Shown piece after piece: positions 23,142 to 35,510 of a DNA stretch of 64,000 bases. This stretch comes from Tilletiaria anomala UBC 951. Its lineage: Eukaryota > Basidiomycota > Exobasidiomycetes > Georgefischeriales > Tilletiariaceae. Position numbers and translations under genes: made by a program. Every line of letters begins with the position of its first letter. Position 1 is the stretch's first letter. A model generated the notes under the pieces. The model was not told the DNA's origin and ran no database searches. It saw nothing but the letters and a program-made list of their open reading frames with translations. The stretch spans positions 186,001-250,000 of the forward strand of contig NW_013547013.1 of NCBI RefSeq assembly GCF_000711695.1. Reading direction: 5' to 3'.

Positions 23142-24858
23142 GCGCATTCATTTTCCAATGTATACAAGAAGTCCATTCTCGTTTCCGTACACACGTATCC
23201 TCATCGCCAGTCGCCGCGTCGCTCAAGGGAAATGCTCGATCGCTTTTTGCTATCTGCCCCTAACTCTATGGAGTATGGACGTTAAACGATGAACATGACT
23301 GTGACCAATGACTTTCGTTGGTAATCCGCTACTCTCCCGTTCCCACTGTACTCGAACGAGTCTCAATGTGAATGGGTTTCAAGAACGCATCAAGCCTCAT
23401 TGCGTGTACCACTGCAAACCAGTTAAGACGCGGCTGAAGGGTCGCAAATTTAAAATCAATGACTTCGTGGAAAAACAGAGCTTGGTAAAAGTTTGGCTTA
23501 TCGGAGCACCATTTCGTGTAATTTTAATGATGGTCCATCGATCATCTACATATCATGCCTCCATTATGCTTTTGCTGCTGCCAAGGGCGTTCCTTTAAAA
23601 ATATTCAATCTTGGAGCCGCCACTCCAATCCTGTCGCGATTGTCATCAATGTTGTTTGTGTGATATTGAGCACCTGAGGACAGTACTGAACGCTGACATC
23701 TAACACACGGGTTGATTCGTGCGTTGGAAAGGTACAGTGACGTCACTCCGTGCGTGTGAGTCAGAGAGAGCTGCAATGCGACGAACTGTTTAGATTTTTG
23801 GCCTATCTTTCTTTGGCATCGTCAATCGCCAGCCTCTTAGATAACTCCCGAAGCTCGCGGGTATGTATAATATGTATGCTCTCTCTAAATTGCAGCCATT
23901 ATGGCGACTGTTTGGTGGAGATCTAGAAGCATTGAGCATGAAGGGCCTGGGCGGACTTGAGCTATGATGAGTAGCTCTGAAAGCCGCAAGCCCTCGTTGC
24001 AAATTGCAGGCTCCTTGTCTCAAGGTCGTCGCTCTTTACACTTCACATTGATCGGAGACTTGGAATTTACGTACACTTGGCTGCCGGGCTTCTACAATGT
24101 ACAGATCCTGAACACTCGGTGTATACTCGGCACTGTGCAGGGCCCCATCATTGACCATTTCTCCACGTTTCTCTACACCCCAATCTCAGGTGTGCATGGC
24201 GCATCGTTTCGGGCCTGGAGGAACAAAGCCCTACCACTGCGGCACTTCCCTCTTACAGTTACTAGAATACAAGATGCGGGATGACTTTGCGCCCCAAGTG
24301 CATACTACATGGTCAAAAAGGTTCGGCTGTAGTAGAGCGCAGGATTTGCTTGTGAACGCATTAAAAATGCCTTCAGCGTGTGAGAACGGCGAAACGGAGA
24401 AAGCCAGAGGAAACGTCCCTACCCGCAGCATCTCCCATTAACCTCCCTGTGTACTTATGTACATCCCTATGAACTGTTCCATCCTGAATAACCAGGAAAT
24501 CTGGATCCTAAATCTTGTCTCCAGTCTCTGCGACCTTGACCACCGGGTTTCACAGGGTGACTGTCGCTGGATAGCAAGACGTAAAGACGGACTTCCTGCA
24601 TTCCAAGACGCACTATCAAACCATTCTCTTTACACGGGTCCCAGAATGATTTTGGTTTTGTGCCACTGCTGGTATGTATTGCTGCATTCCACTTGTTACT
24701 CTCGTTGTGATCTTCTTGATGACTCGTGTGGAATATAAGGTCGCTATTTGCACCCTCCATTAGATCTTTTGCGGATTAGGGCATCTGTCGCGCGGTAAAA
24801 GGTTTGATATATTGCTCTATATAGAGCCGTCAACAAAAACGTCATCCAACGGCGCAAC
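23142..24858. other. Intergenic, nitrite reductase to nitrate transporter
   Basis: This 1.7 kb stretch contains only short frames without family resemblance. A palindromic TATA-like ctatatagag lies at 24817-24826, about 33 bases before the transporter ATG. I see no additional relic gene. Confidence 0.4.
24817..24826 (+). promoter_or_regulatory. TATA-like element upstream of the nitrate transporter
   Basis: The palindrome ctatatagag sits 33 bases upstream of the ATG at 24859. Position and composition suit a core promoter element; function is inferred. Confidence 0.35.
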
Positions 24859-26944
24859 ATGGACACCAAAGAGTTAGAGCACACTAAGGCTGCCGAGGCG
24901 GCAAGTAGTCAGGACAGCATCCCTGTCATAGAGTCAACAGAGAGCGATGCTCCGCCACCACCGCCGGTCGCCTTAACGGAAGGCGCGATCGCAACTACGG
25001 ATGCGTACCGCAGCGAAAAGGAAAGACAGGTGGTGAGCGGCGAATACAGGCACCCCTTCCGCTGGTCGCCCCTCTGGGAGCTGGAGGTCATCAACCCCCT
25101 CAACCAGAAATCGTTTACCCTACCGCCCTTGCGTGTGACGTCGTCTTACTTTATTGCGTTTTGGATGTCAACCGTAAGTCTGTCGTTCGCGACCGCGGTA
25201 AATTTGCAAAGTCTTATACCTTCCATCCTTTCCCTTCCCCAGCTCGGCTTCTTCGTTGCTTTCCTCTCGTGGTTTGCCTTCTCACCGCTCATGCCCGAAA
25301 CGGTCAAATCAGACCTGAAGTTGACCTCGGCCCAGGTGGCCAACTCCAATATTGCAGCTTTAAGTGCCACCTTGCTCGTCCGTTTCGTTGCTGGCCCGCT
25401 TGTGGACCGCTTCGGACCGCTTCGGACCGCTTCGGACCGCTTCGGACCCCGAAAAGTGATGGTTGCCCTCCTCTTGCTTGGTGCCATCCCATCCGGTCTG
25501 GCTGGTACAGCACACAATGCTGACTCTCTTTACGCTGTGCGGGTTTTCATTTCGATTCTCGGTGGCACCTTTGCTCCTTGTACGTGATCTAGGACTGGAA
25601 AAATCCGCCTCGCGCTTTCCTGACTGCCTTCCATTACTCTTTGCTTGTAGGTCAAGCGTGGACGACAGCCTGGTTCGACAAAGCTGTCGTCGGCTCTGCG
25701 AACGCACTTGCTGGAGGCTGGGGGAACATGGGAGGCGGCGTGACCGTGAGTAATCGCAATCAAGAATGCAGCACAACGAGTTTGTTGATTTTCGCGTCAC
25801 TATCTATACATCGACGCACAGTTTGCGACTCAGACGGGACTCTTCGAGCGCCTCCTTCATGATGGTCTTTCGCAACACGTCGGGTGGCGCATCTGCTTCG
25901 TCATTGTCCCGGTTCCGATATTGCTGTTCACAGCTGGGCTCATGCTCCTCATCGCCCGTGGCCATCCCATGGGTCGCTGGGCCAACCGTCATGAGACGCC
26001 AGCCACCGCGGGTGCCGTGCTGATGGGCGAGGACATTAACATCGATGCGGACGAGAGGCGGGCGACGGAGAAGCGTGGCCCCGCAAAAAGCCACAGCGAA
26101 AAGGCCGTCAGGGCTATGATCGAGCCAAATAATCCAAGCTCATTGAAACCCAACGATGTTGCTGTCAATGAACCGCTCACCAAGAGCATCTTGATATCCG
26201 TTGTGACCGACCCGCGAACCTGGATGCTTAGTCTGTCTTACGCTTCGACTTTCGGCTTTGAGCTGGCACTGGATGCAAGCCTTGCAAACAGCTTGTGAGT
26301 TTCCTGCATTGCATGGACGATCGAGACCCCACAGTCTAACGTGTAAACGGACCTGCCTGCATGTTCGGGTTGTTCAAGAGTAAGACATTCCAGCAGCTCG
26401 ACGCCAGATACCTCGCCTCTATCTATGGTCTGCTGAACATCTGCATGCGCTTCCTGGGCGGCCTCGGCGCCAACATTCTCTACGCACGATTCGGCATCAC
26501 CGCCAAGAAGTACTAGGTGCTCAGTTTGTCAACTCTGCAAGGTCTCTTCGCCATCAGCTTAGGTGTGCTGATCGACTATGGCTCCATCACCGTCGGCAAG
26601 TTCATGGGCTTCGTCTTCATGCTTTCGTTTTCGGGCTTTTCAGCAAACGGAGCGAAGTACGCGCTGGTGCCGCACATTTCTTCGCGTTCCAATGGTCTCA
26701 TGGCCGGTATCGTCGGTGGAATGGGCAACCTAGGCGGCATCCTCTAGTGCGTTGAGAGAGGAGTGCGCCATCTCAAAATATAGAAGCTAACCATCTCTTC
26801 TTGTCCCTTTCTTTCTCGTCACACAGCTCGCTCATCTTCCGATTCCAGCCGGCGCCGTACGGCAAGCCGTACTGGATCTCTGGCATCTTCTGCACCGGTC
26901 TGAACCTCTTCCTGCTCACCATCCCGCTCGGCGATGCTGCATAG
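24859..26944 (+). pseudogene. crnA: NRT2/NNP-type nitrate transporter (decayed)
   Basis: This MFS nitrate/nitrite permease of the plasma membrane was the uptake step of the cluster. Family features are clear: first helix with FLSWFAFSPLMPE, motif A DRFGPRK, nitrate signature AGGWGNMGGG, ASTFGFELALDA, ASIYGLLNI and GGMGNLGGI. Exon 1 is 24859-25173 and exon 2 starts at 25243; later introns start at about 25580, 25746, 26294 and 26748. Damage: a TAG at 26514-26516 after FGITAKKY where the family continues into a helix; the acceptor before FGLFKS reads cat at 26360-26362 where cag would restore the frame; and an in-frame 30-bp expansion of a 10-bp unit inside motif A (25404-25443). The C-terminal exon after the last intron remains open to 26944. 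It is in tandem with nitrite reductase. Confidence 0.88.
25404..25450. repeat. 10-bp tandem repeat ggaccgcttc, four copies
   Basis: Four exact copies plus a partial fifth (ggacccc) lie within the transporter frame. One copy gives the normal motif A DRFGPRK. The three extra copies add ten residues, GPLRTASDRF, in frame. Confidence 0.95.
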
Positions 26945-27901
26945 AGAGAGGCAGAGCGGAGCAGGAGCTGACAGGCATTCACTTATCCATATACCTAGAT
27001 GGCACACGCAGGGAGATCCACTAGTCGCCGTACTAACGCATGCAACTTTCATGTACCGTCACACCATACCGTAACTACATATCACGTTTAAGTTGCTCGC
27101 TAATCTCCATCCACCCCGTTCCCCATGCTTCATCCAAAGCACAAGGAGCCAGCGTTAGAGTTCCCGGTTGGTGCAACGCTGCATGCTCAACCGACGAGAT
27201 GATATGCGTTATTGGTGGCCGTAGGGTGCATCTCCCTATACAACCACCTGGATGATGTCATGGAATTAGTTCTGCTGATCTCTCAAATCTTTTGTCTTTG
27301 CTAGACCATTGAGGAGTTCGGACAGCGATTAGATTTACGATACTATCCAACGGGCCTCTCTTGCGGGAAGAGTCTGATAGGCCTCATTGAGAGCTTCGTC
27401 AGTCCCTGCGCGACGCTCTAAAAGCCTTCTGGCCTAGCCTAGCTTCATCAAGGTGAGAGAAATTCGGGTGTGTAACTCATCATCGTTTTCGGTTGTCATA
27501 TTACGTAATGAGGCTTACTGGCTCTCCCGCCCGCGTCATCCCAGCGCGTGTGCAGTGATGCACATACACGCTGACCACTGTGCGTTGCTGCCCCCGACCG
27601 CAGGCGGCTCCATCAACAAGCAGCAAGCGTCGAGGTAGACTACATAGGAGGCACGGCCCACCATCGTGCATACGTTTTGTTTTAATTGCAACCGCGTACG
27701 GGCGCTGGTGACTGCCCACACTGATGTCGCATTGGAAGAACATGCGCATCCTCGCTTGACGGATCATCGGGTGTCTCATGGCTCCGGTGCAACATAAGCA
27801 CCGCCTGACATCGAGCAGCAGCAGGCCTCTAGTTCAAGGTCCAAGCGCAGGGCGCACTGTTCGTTGGCGAACTGCGAAGCTGCGGCAAACCGGCCAACAT
27901 A
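26945..27901. other. Intergenic, no gene seen
   Basis: Nearly 1 kb between the dead transporter and the next gene. Short frames on both strands have no family resemblance, and I see no RNA gene. Confidence 0.4.
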
Positions 27902-30900
27902 ATGACTAACGCTAATGGTCTTCATGCCCGCAGCTCCGCCGCTGACGCCCAGGCCGAACAGAGTTCTCGGCTGGGCGCAGACACTTTGAGTCCCTTTCAG
28001 AGCAGCAGTTTGAATCCCTCCAGCCATCGACCGCGCAGCATTCGCAGCGTACACCGCAGCAGCTCAGCACTTTCTGGCACTTCGAACACCTCAGCCTACG
28101 CCTACTCTTCGTCGCCGTCTCATCTTTCCATTCGCTCTTTTTCCGGCTCGCGCCCTTCACCCGTGAGCAGCACGGCTGGCGCGTCGTCCTCGAAGGTGGC
28201 CCCTGCGCTCCTGATGGACAATGCTGTGGGCCCTTCACGAGAAGAGTGTGGAATTTTTGCTTCTCATGCGTATCACCTCAGCCCGGAGAGCTTGCCGGAT
28301 CATTCCAGTGCTGCCGAAAGCAGACTGAGAAAGATGGCTAGCAATTCAACGCTTAAGGGAGAGACAAGGGCAGACAGCGGCCTCGCTAGGTCACGTCCCA
28401 CATCAGTTTATGAAGTCTCCCGACCGGCAAAAACTCCTCGAACGGAGCAGGCGGATGGACGCCTAGGTTCTCCATCTGATCTACCCTTTCACTCGGCTCC
28501 TCAAAAGGAGCAAGCCGATACGCAAAGGCAGGGGATTCATACCAAGGAGAAAGGTCTGGTGGCGGGGCCAAGGGAATGCAAAGATTCTACAGCTGCCAGT
28601 AAGGCGAGGCGGAAGACGTGGTTCGGGCTAGGCAGCGTGGTACTCGAAGAGAGCGGGCCAGCAGTGGAAGCAATCACGGAAGGGGTCAAAGCTGACTCCT
28701 CAGCCGGATTTCATGAAGGAGCCTGGATTGCGGATCGGGCTTGCAGTACGCCCGGCCTGCCGGAAGCAAGTGGGACAACAAGCGCGTCAACAGTGGACAT
28801 GCTGCATTCTGTCGCTGTACACCCAGTAAATTCGCGATTGCGCTTGCTTTGGAACGAAAATGGCTCGAATGGGGACACACCACAAACAAATTCCGCAGCC
28901 ACCGGAGAAGAGCATATTGCACCGTCTGAGGTTCCAGCAGCACCTACCACATCGCGTCTGTGGACTTTATGGAGAGGGCAGGCGACCAATGCTCAGACTC
29001 GGCACATAGGCGATGCGTACGCAGCGGAGCCGGAGATGATGGATCTCAGCGAGGACGTTGAAATGCCTCAAGAGGCCTCTCACACAACGCCGGGCCATGC
29101 CCAGGGCCACAGCGACAGTCCAGCTCATTATACATCTCTGCAAGCAAATGGGCAAGGCCAGCGACATGCGCGCGATGTCACAGGCGCAAAAGTCGGCTTA
29201 TACATCATCAGCTGGATCCCGTATCTAGGTCGCTCATCAGCCGAGAACGATACTGGAAATCAAGCTCGTGTTCAAGGGCAAGAACAGTTTGACGCAGCCA
29301 CGGTCGAACGCGTGCCAAAAGCGTCACTTCCTTCGATGACGCCGGCTGAGGAGGTCAAATTCGAAGCACTCGCGCGCATGCAGGGCGTGGGGATTCAGTC
29401 CTCGTCGGCCGCGCAAAAGGATGTGGTCGCAAAAAAGGTGGAGAACGCGATCAGCACTGCGGCAGCTGTTCGATCCGCAGCGAGCGACATTCGCGACAGC
29501 GCTGCTGTTATCAACGGGCAGACGAAGGCTAGTTGGGTTTCCTTCTTTTCCGGTCGAAGGTGAGCAAATGTTTTGAAAAATGCACTTAATCTTAATCCAC
29601 TGACAGTTCCTCCTTTTCCCTCTTTCTCCTTTTGGTCAGTGCAAACCCTGCCCGTCATGGACAAGGGCCTGCTGTCGAACAGGAACCAGAAGCAATGGAC
29701 CTGGATGATGCAGCGCCTACGTCCAAGAATGCCCATCGACGCGATGATGTAGCATCGGTGCCTCAGGTCTCAGCAAGCGCACAGCGCTCCCTGCAGGGAG
29801 ATGCAACATTAACGACGCAAGCGGCACCAACCGCTGCAGCTGCCGCTAGCAAGGCTGTTTCTTCGCAATCGGCCGGTGGAAGCACCCTGCGCACCATCGC
29901 GTCGTTGACAAAGATTCGTGGCACCAGCTCAGCGTCAAACAGCCCTCAGCTGCAGGGTACAGCTTTCCTGGTAGCGCATGACACACCTGTTGCGCTCAAC
30001 GTGTCAAAAGCGGATTCAGAGCCGCCAAATTCAAGGCCTGCTGCACCCTTGGAAAGTAATTCTACCAAAGTCCTCCAACATGTCAAGAAAACCAGTACGC
30101 AGCGCCCGAATGGCCCCAATCTTGTTGTGCCTTCTTTTGAGGACACGTTTGGTCGGCCGCCGCGTTCTTTGCCGCCGCGCATTGGCGTGCTGGAGCGCAC
30201 GCTCTCTACTGTTAACAGCTACTTGTTCTCCAAAGTCCCTGACTTTGATCGCATGGGTCGACCCACCGTCGGCGTGCGCGGGCTCTCGTCAGAAGAGGAC
30301 GCGGCCAGCCGCTTGCCCAAAGCGTGGGCAGCAATGGACGACAAGAGACGAGCGTCGAACAAGGCTTACGGGAAGATTGCCAAGGTGTGCGTCATTGGCG
30401 TACATGGCTGGTTCACGCAGGGCCTACTCAAGACGGTCATGGGCGAGCCTACAGGTACTTCGATCAAGTTTGCTTCGATGATGGCGGATGCTGTGCGGAA
30501 ACATTTCAAAGACGCAGGCAAGGACCTCAACCCCGAGGCCGTCACGGTTATCCCGCTGCAGGGGGATGGCAAGGTCAAAGACCGCGTGGATAAGCTCTTC
30601 TCAGGTCTTTTGGCGAATAAGACCTGGTTAGACGATCTCCAGTCGGCCGACGCACTCTTTGTTGCCGCTCATTCTCAAGGTGCAGTCGTCTCTGCGCACC
30701 TTTTGGCTCGCCTCATCGAACAGAAGCACGTTTCAACAGCACGCACGAGTACCTGTTTACTCGCTATGTGCGGCATTCACAATGGCCCCTTTACGCATCT
30801 TCAAAGCAGCCTTACCTCTTCGTACCTGCATTATTTCGAGACTGCTGCTGCCAAGGAGCTGTTCGAGTTTCAGTCCTCCAAGACGGCCGCATCGCAGCAG

Positions 30901-31584
30901 TACGCCGCTTCACTTCAAATCTGTCTGTCTGCTGGTGTTAAGACTCTCTATGTCGGCTCGGTCGACGACCAAGTCGTGCCGCTCTACAGCGCGCTGAACA
31001 CCACTGTATCGCATCCCAACATCTTGCGTGCTCTCTATGTTGACGGACAAGCGTTCCCGCGGACGGACTTCCTCGTCAACCTCCTGACATTTTGCGTCGC
31101 CGTGCGCAATGCTGGCTCCACCGATCACAGCTTGCTTACTCTTTTAAGCTCCTCGGTTGCTGGGTCGCTGTATGGCGGCCTTGGCCACTCCCTCATCTAC
31201 GAAGAGCCGGCGACGTACGCACTGGCCGTGCGTTACCTGTTCGAGGTCACAAGCCCACTCACAGAGCCAACGATACGGTCCACCGAGGAGAAGTTGCCCG
31301 CAGTCGAGATCGAGCCGTTCGAAGCACAGCATTGGAACCCGTACCAACTCCCGTGGGCATTGCGAGGGTTGTTGGAAGATCTGCGCGTGAGGGACCTGTT
31401 TGGAGATCACATTGTCAAGCTTATCGACGACTATGAGCAGTGGAAACCAGTCACCAAGGTTCTCAAAGACGTGCAATTCAGGCTCCAGCCCATGACCGGC
31501 ATCAAGAAGCCCGTCCTTCCTGTGCCGCGAGCGAGTTCTTCTTCGGATACGAAAACGATTACAAAAACAGCACCCCGTCTTTGA
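27902..31584 (+). CDS. Large alpha/beta-hydrolase-fold protein, YML020W-like
   Basis: Two exons, 27902-29559 and 29640-31584, join in phase to give 1,200 residues. The first 750 or so residues are Ser/Ala-rich and probably disordered. The C-terminal 450 look like a fungal hydrolase-fold family related to yeast YML020W (from memory, about 660 residues): KVCVIGVHGWF near residue 808, GEPTGTSIKFA, then AHSQGA with the nucleophile-elbow Ser898, and VGSVDDQVVPLYS, which could carry the catalytic Asp. There is no signal peptide or membrane segment. Substrate and pathway are unknown. It is convergent with SEC20, 96 bases apart. The gene is sound; the family name is tentative. Confidence 0.75.
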
Positions 31585-31680
31585 TCCATTCAGCGATTCA
31601 TTCTGTAGTGGTTAGATGTTGTAGCATACATGGAGACCTTCGGTCCACTATAGAATACAGTGTATAATTGCATTTCTGCC

Positions 31681-32890
31681 TCAAAGCTCAGTTTTTTCGG
31701 TTGGCCGATGAAACTTCCCCTTCTGTGCTCTATTGGCGACCGCGTGCTTGATATTCAAAGGCGATCTGGATGAAGCCGGTACTTCTGGTCCTTCTTGATC
31801 TCCGGCTTGCTGCTCTGCTGCGTTCTGTCGAGTGCTGCTGTCCTCGGTCGGCTCGTCTGCCGCCGGCGTCGCGAAGATCTGCGAAGATACGGATGCGATG
31901 GAGCTGCTGGCTGCAGTCACGGCTGCCGCTGCCGCAGTGGCGATGCTTTGGGATAGCATCGTCGACGATGCTGAAGCTGCGGCCGACATCGCCCTGGCGC
32001 TCTCTTGCGCCGCCTCCTTCGCTAGCTTCAAAGACACTGCAACCTCTTCCCGCGAGCGTCCTCGCAAACCAAAGGCACGGAAGAGGAAGCCAAAGAGCGT
32101 CGCCCCTCGATCCCATACGCGCACCTTGAGGATGTATACCACGCAAAAGAGGAAGAAGAGCATGCTGCCCATGACCATCAGCCTGTCGTGTAAGTCTTGC
32201 CGCTCCATGCTCTTGATCAATCGCGTGGATGACTTAATCAGTGAAGAGAAAGATGAGTATTCAAGAGATATCGTGCGGAGTGCTGAAGATGATTCATCCA
32301 GCATTTGCGCGCTGAAGGTCGATTTTTCGAGCTCTTGCGACATGAGAGCGACTGTCCGTCTCAGAGCATCTGAGACGTCTTCCGAAGCTGTTTGGAGCCT
32401 ATCATCTCCACTGTAGCAAATGTTCAAAGGTTCAGAGCTGACAACCAGCAGTCAGAGCTATTTTAGGATGCGTGGCTCACGATCGATCTGTGAGGCGGCT
32501 AGCCTTTTTGTCCATTCGGTCCAACGAGAGCTCCGCTCGTAAAGCAGCCTCGTTCCTTGCAGAAATTCCTCTCCTGGCTCCTAGTAACGCGGCTCTAGAC
32601 TCCTGCCTCGCTTTGGAAAGCTCCTCAGAAGCCTTCTCAACCTCGACGAGAACGGCGTGAACCTCCTCCACGCGATCATAATCATCACTCGCGAGCCTGA
32701 GCGCCTTGAGTCTGGCCTCTACATCTGCGAATGCCTCGTTCAGCTCTGATTCGTAGCCCTGCAGGAGGGGAACCGATGTTGCGCTGCACAATCGGTCTAG
32801 CTGATAGTGTCGAATGTCATGCAGCCGCCGATGGAAGGCTGCAAAGTCGGGCGCAATGTCGCCAGGTAAGTAGGTATAAAAGTTGGACAT
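31681..32890 (-). CDS. SEC20: Sec20/BNIP1-type ER SNARE
   Basis: Sec20 is an ER t-SNARE for Golgi-to-ER COPI vesicles, acting with Ufe1, Use1 and Sec22 and the Dsl1 tether. Exons 32890-32481 and 32410-31681 give 379 residues. The SNARE-like region DALRRTVALMSQELEKSTFSAQ is followed by LKSS-type repeats (SSLIKSSTRLIKSM), QDLHDRLMVMGSM and one transmembrane helix ending VVYILKVRVWDRG. The lumenal tail of about 150 residues is Ala/Ser-rich and ends in KTEL, resembling the HDEL retrieval signal of yeast Sec20. The N-terminal half is coiled-coil rich. The ATG at 32890 is the first ATG in frame. Confidence 0.88.
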
Positions 32891-33382
32891 TGTCGCAACG
32901 TGCGGGAGCGCAGCCAAGAACAATTAATGCGCGTTCACGCGTCCCGGGAAGATATAGGTGAAGGCTTGTCGATAGTAAGCTAAATACGGGCTGCGAATAA
33001 TTTTTTGCTTGGTCGACAAGTCCAAGTTACGTTGTACTCTCTTGACAGGGTGGGCCTGGTGAGACTTCGACAGGAATGAGGGCGAACTCGAGGATAAGAC
33101 GGCGATGGATGTTACCTGCTGGCCAGGCATTCGGAGGGTGAAAAAGAAATAAAAAGATGACATGGCAAAAGAAAAAACAAAAAGTGTGGTGAATCCAAAG
33201 CAAAGGTCTAGAAAACCATCGGCGAAGAATAATGTTCAACCCAGAGAGTACGACATCCCCTTGGACATAAGAGCCCTTTTGTTGCACCCTCTCGACTTGG
33301 AAGTTGCAACTGGAGAGCATCGAGCCTGACGTAAGGATTCGCATCCTCAACGAACGCTCTGCTGCTGACCGGCGCAGAATCG
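32891..33382. promoter_or_regulatory. SEC20/TRM2 divergent promoter region
   Basis: A 492-base spacer between divergent starts. It includes an A-rich stretch at about 33140-33185. No specific motif is recognised. Confidence 0.35.
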
Positions 33383-35510
33383 ATGCCAGGTCGTTTGCTC
33401 GCCTCTGTCACAAATTTTTTGCTTCGACGCACAGGAATTACTTCGTTTTCTGGTGCCTGGGCGGTTGCTTACTCACCAACGCACTTATTCCCCGTCACAA
33501 CGGGCGGCTTCCATTCCACAAGCTCACCCAGCAATCCTTTTTCAGCTATGACCGGCTTCGAGCCCCTGGTGAAGCCAAACGATGGCAAGCGCCGGGCCTC
33601 ACGATCTCTGTCTCCGGCCGGTGCCGTCGAGGAGGCCTCCCATGCTGCTCACCCTTGCGCGCCTCGTGGTGCCTACGCTGAGGCTTCAACTTCCAAGCAG
33701 CAACTACATACACAACAGCCAGACAAAAAGAAACGCAAGATGGAAGCACAGGCGCTGAAGCGCTTACGAAAGGATGCTGCGGAGAAAATCGCCAAGTTCG
33801 GCGAGGACCCCATCTTCTACGAGGCCCAGGACCTTTTGGGTGAAAGCACGGTGCAAGCGATTCTGGAAGCAGGAAAAGAATTTGAAAGAAAATTTGAGCG
33901 CGGAGAAGAATTAGTTGTTGATGTGAAGGCTCTCGGAGCAGGTGGGCATGGCCTGGCGGTCGCGCCAACAAACGATTGGATCATCTCAGTGCCTAAGGCA
34001 CTGCCAGGAGAACGTGTCAGGGTCACAATTCAATCTAACGACCGTGAGTATGCACACTAGCCTATTTCTTTGGAAGTCTGCTCATACTGTTTGAGCTCTT
34101 CAATCAGGCCTCTTCTCAAAGGCAAGGGTGGTCCACTTCGATTCCAAGTCCTCAGAGTTACGGACAGCGGAGCCATTCTGTCGCTATTTCGACCAATGCG
34201 GCGGCTGCCAGTACCAGGTGCGTTTGTGCATCACCCAAGTATGTTCTCATTTTCTAAACAGCGGTGCCTTCACAGAATATGGCATATCCCGTACAACTCG
34301 AGCTCAAACAACGGGTTGTCCAGAACGCATTCAAGCATTATTCAGGTTTGGATCCTTCTGTGCTTCCTGCGATTGGACCAACCATGCCGTCACCGAAACA
34401 GCGAGCATACCGCACCAAGCTCACGCCTCACTTCAACCTGCCGCCAGAAGCGCGGCAGTACAGACGGACATTAGGATTCCGTCGTGGCAACCGGAAGCGG
34501 GACGAGAGTTTGGACGAGGGCGGCCCACTGCCTGTGAAGCCTTCGGTTGAGGTTGCTATCGGGTTTGATGGGCAAGACGGCAAAGTGATGGACATTGAAG
34601 AGTGCCCCATCGGGACAGAGACTATTAACAAGGCTCTTCCGGAACATCGTCAGCGGATCAAGGAGTACGTTTTGCGGCCTCTGTTATAAGGCAAAACGTA
34701 TCTGAATGCTCACCGAATTCTGCCACTCACAGCACGATCTTCGATTTCCCGAATGGTGCGACGCTATTGCTTCGAGACTCATTATCATCGTTCGACTCGC
34801 CCGAAAGTCCCTGTGTGGCGATCACCGATCACAAAGCAACGGTGAAGGAGATGGTTGAAAATATAAAATTCGAGTCTCCCGCCGGCGCATTCTTCCAGAA
34901 CAATCGCTCTATACTGCCAGATCTTCTTGGATACGTCCGAGACGAGATTATCGCATCGCGTGCGCATGATGCTACCGATGCGAACGGCGCTGTCAAGCAC
35001 TACCTTGTCGATGCATATTGTGGCTCTGGCCTGTTCTCACTCTGCCTCGCACACCTGTTTGACCAAGTCGCTGGTGTCGAGCTCAGCTCGGAGTCCATCA
35101 AATGTGCCCAGACCAATGCCGAGCTGAACGGCATCAAGAATGCGAAATTTCTCGCAGGGAACGCAGAGAATATCTTCGGTACAATCGACTACGAGCCCCA
35201 GCAGACAACGGTGATCATCGATCCGCCTAGACGAGGGTGCGACGACGCCTTCATCGAGCAACTTGTAAAGCTCGCGCCGAGGAACGTTGTATATGTCTCC
35301 TGCAATGTGCACACGCAAGCAAGAGACGTAGGGTCGATCTTGACGAAGGATCCAGCTTACAATGTTCTCAGTATCCGAGGTGCAGATCTTTTCCCTCAAA
35401 CCAAGTGAGCTTACCGTCAGGATGCGAAGTATTGGCTTTGTTCTTTGTCGCTGACTCTTCAAAACGCTTGCAGCCACGTCGAAGGTATTTGCGTGCTCAG
35501 GCGGGATTAA
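33383..35510 (+). CDS. TRM2: tRNA (uracil-5-)-methyltransferase
   Basis: Trm2 makes m5U54 in the T-loop of tRNA using S-adenosylmethionine. Five exons fit in phase: 33383-34043, 34108-34217, 34276-34664, 34733-35404 and 35474-35510, giving 622 residues. A TRAM-like domain precedes the Fe-S motif FCRYFDQCGGC (Cys245, 251, 254), with a further Cys in EECPIG. The methyltransferase domain shows VDAYCGSGLFSL for SAM, DPPRRGCDD, and VYVSCN with the likely nucleophile Cys. The last exon encodes HVEGICVLRRD. From the first ATG the N-terminus is basic and hydroxylated without acidic residues (MPGRLLASVTNFLLRR), like a mitochondrial presequence; a second ATG at 33548 would skip it, so dual targeting is possible. 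The gene is intact. Confidence 0.93.

Noticed and set aside
14757-26944. Explaining all nitrate-cluster lesions as sequencing error
   Set aside because: Base substitutions to stops, loss of Rieske ligands and a splice-acceptor change accompany the run-length indels, and adjacent genes show no such defects.
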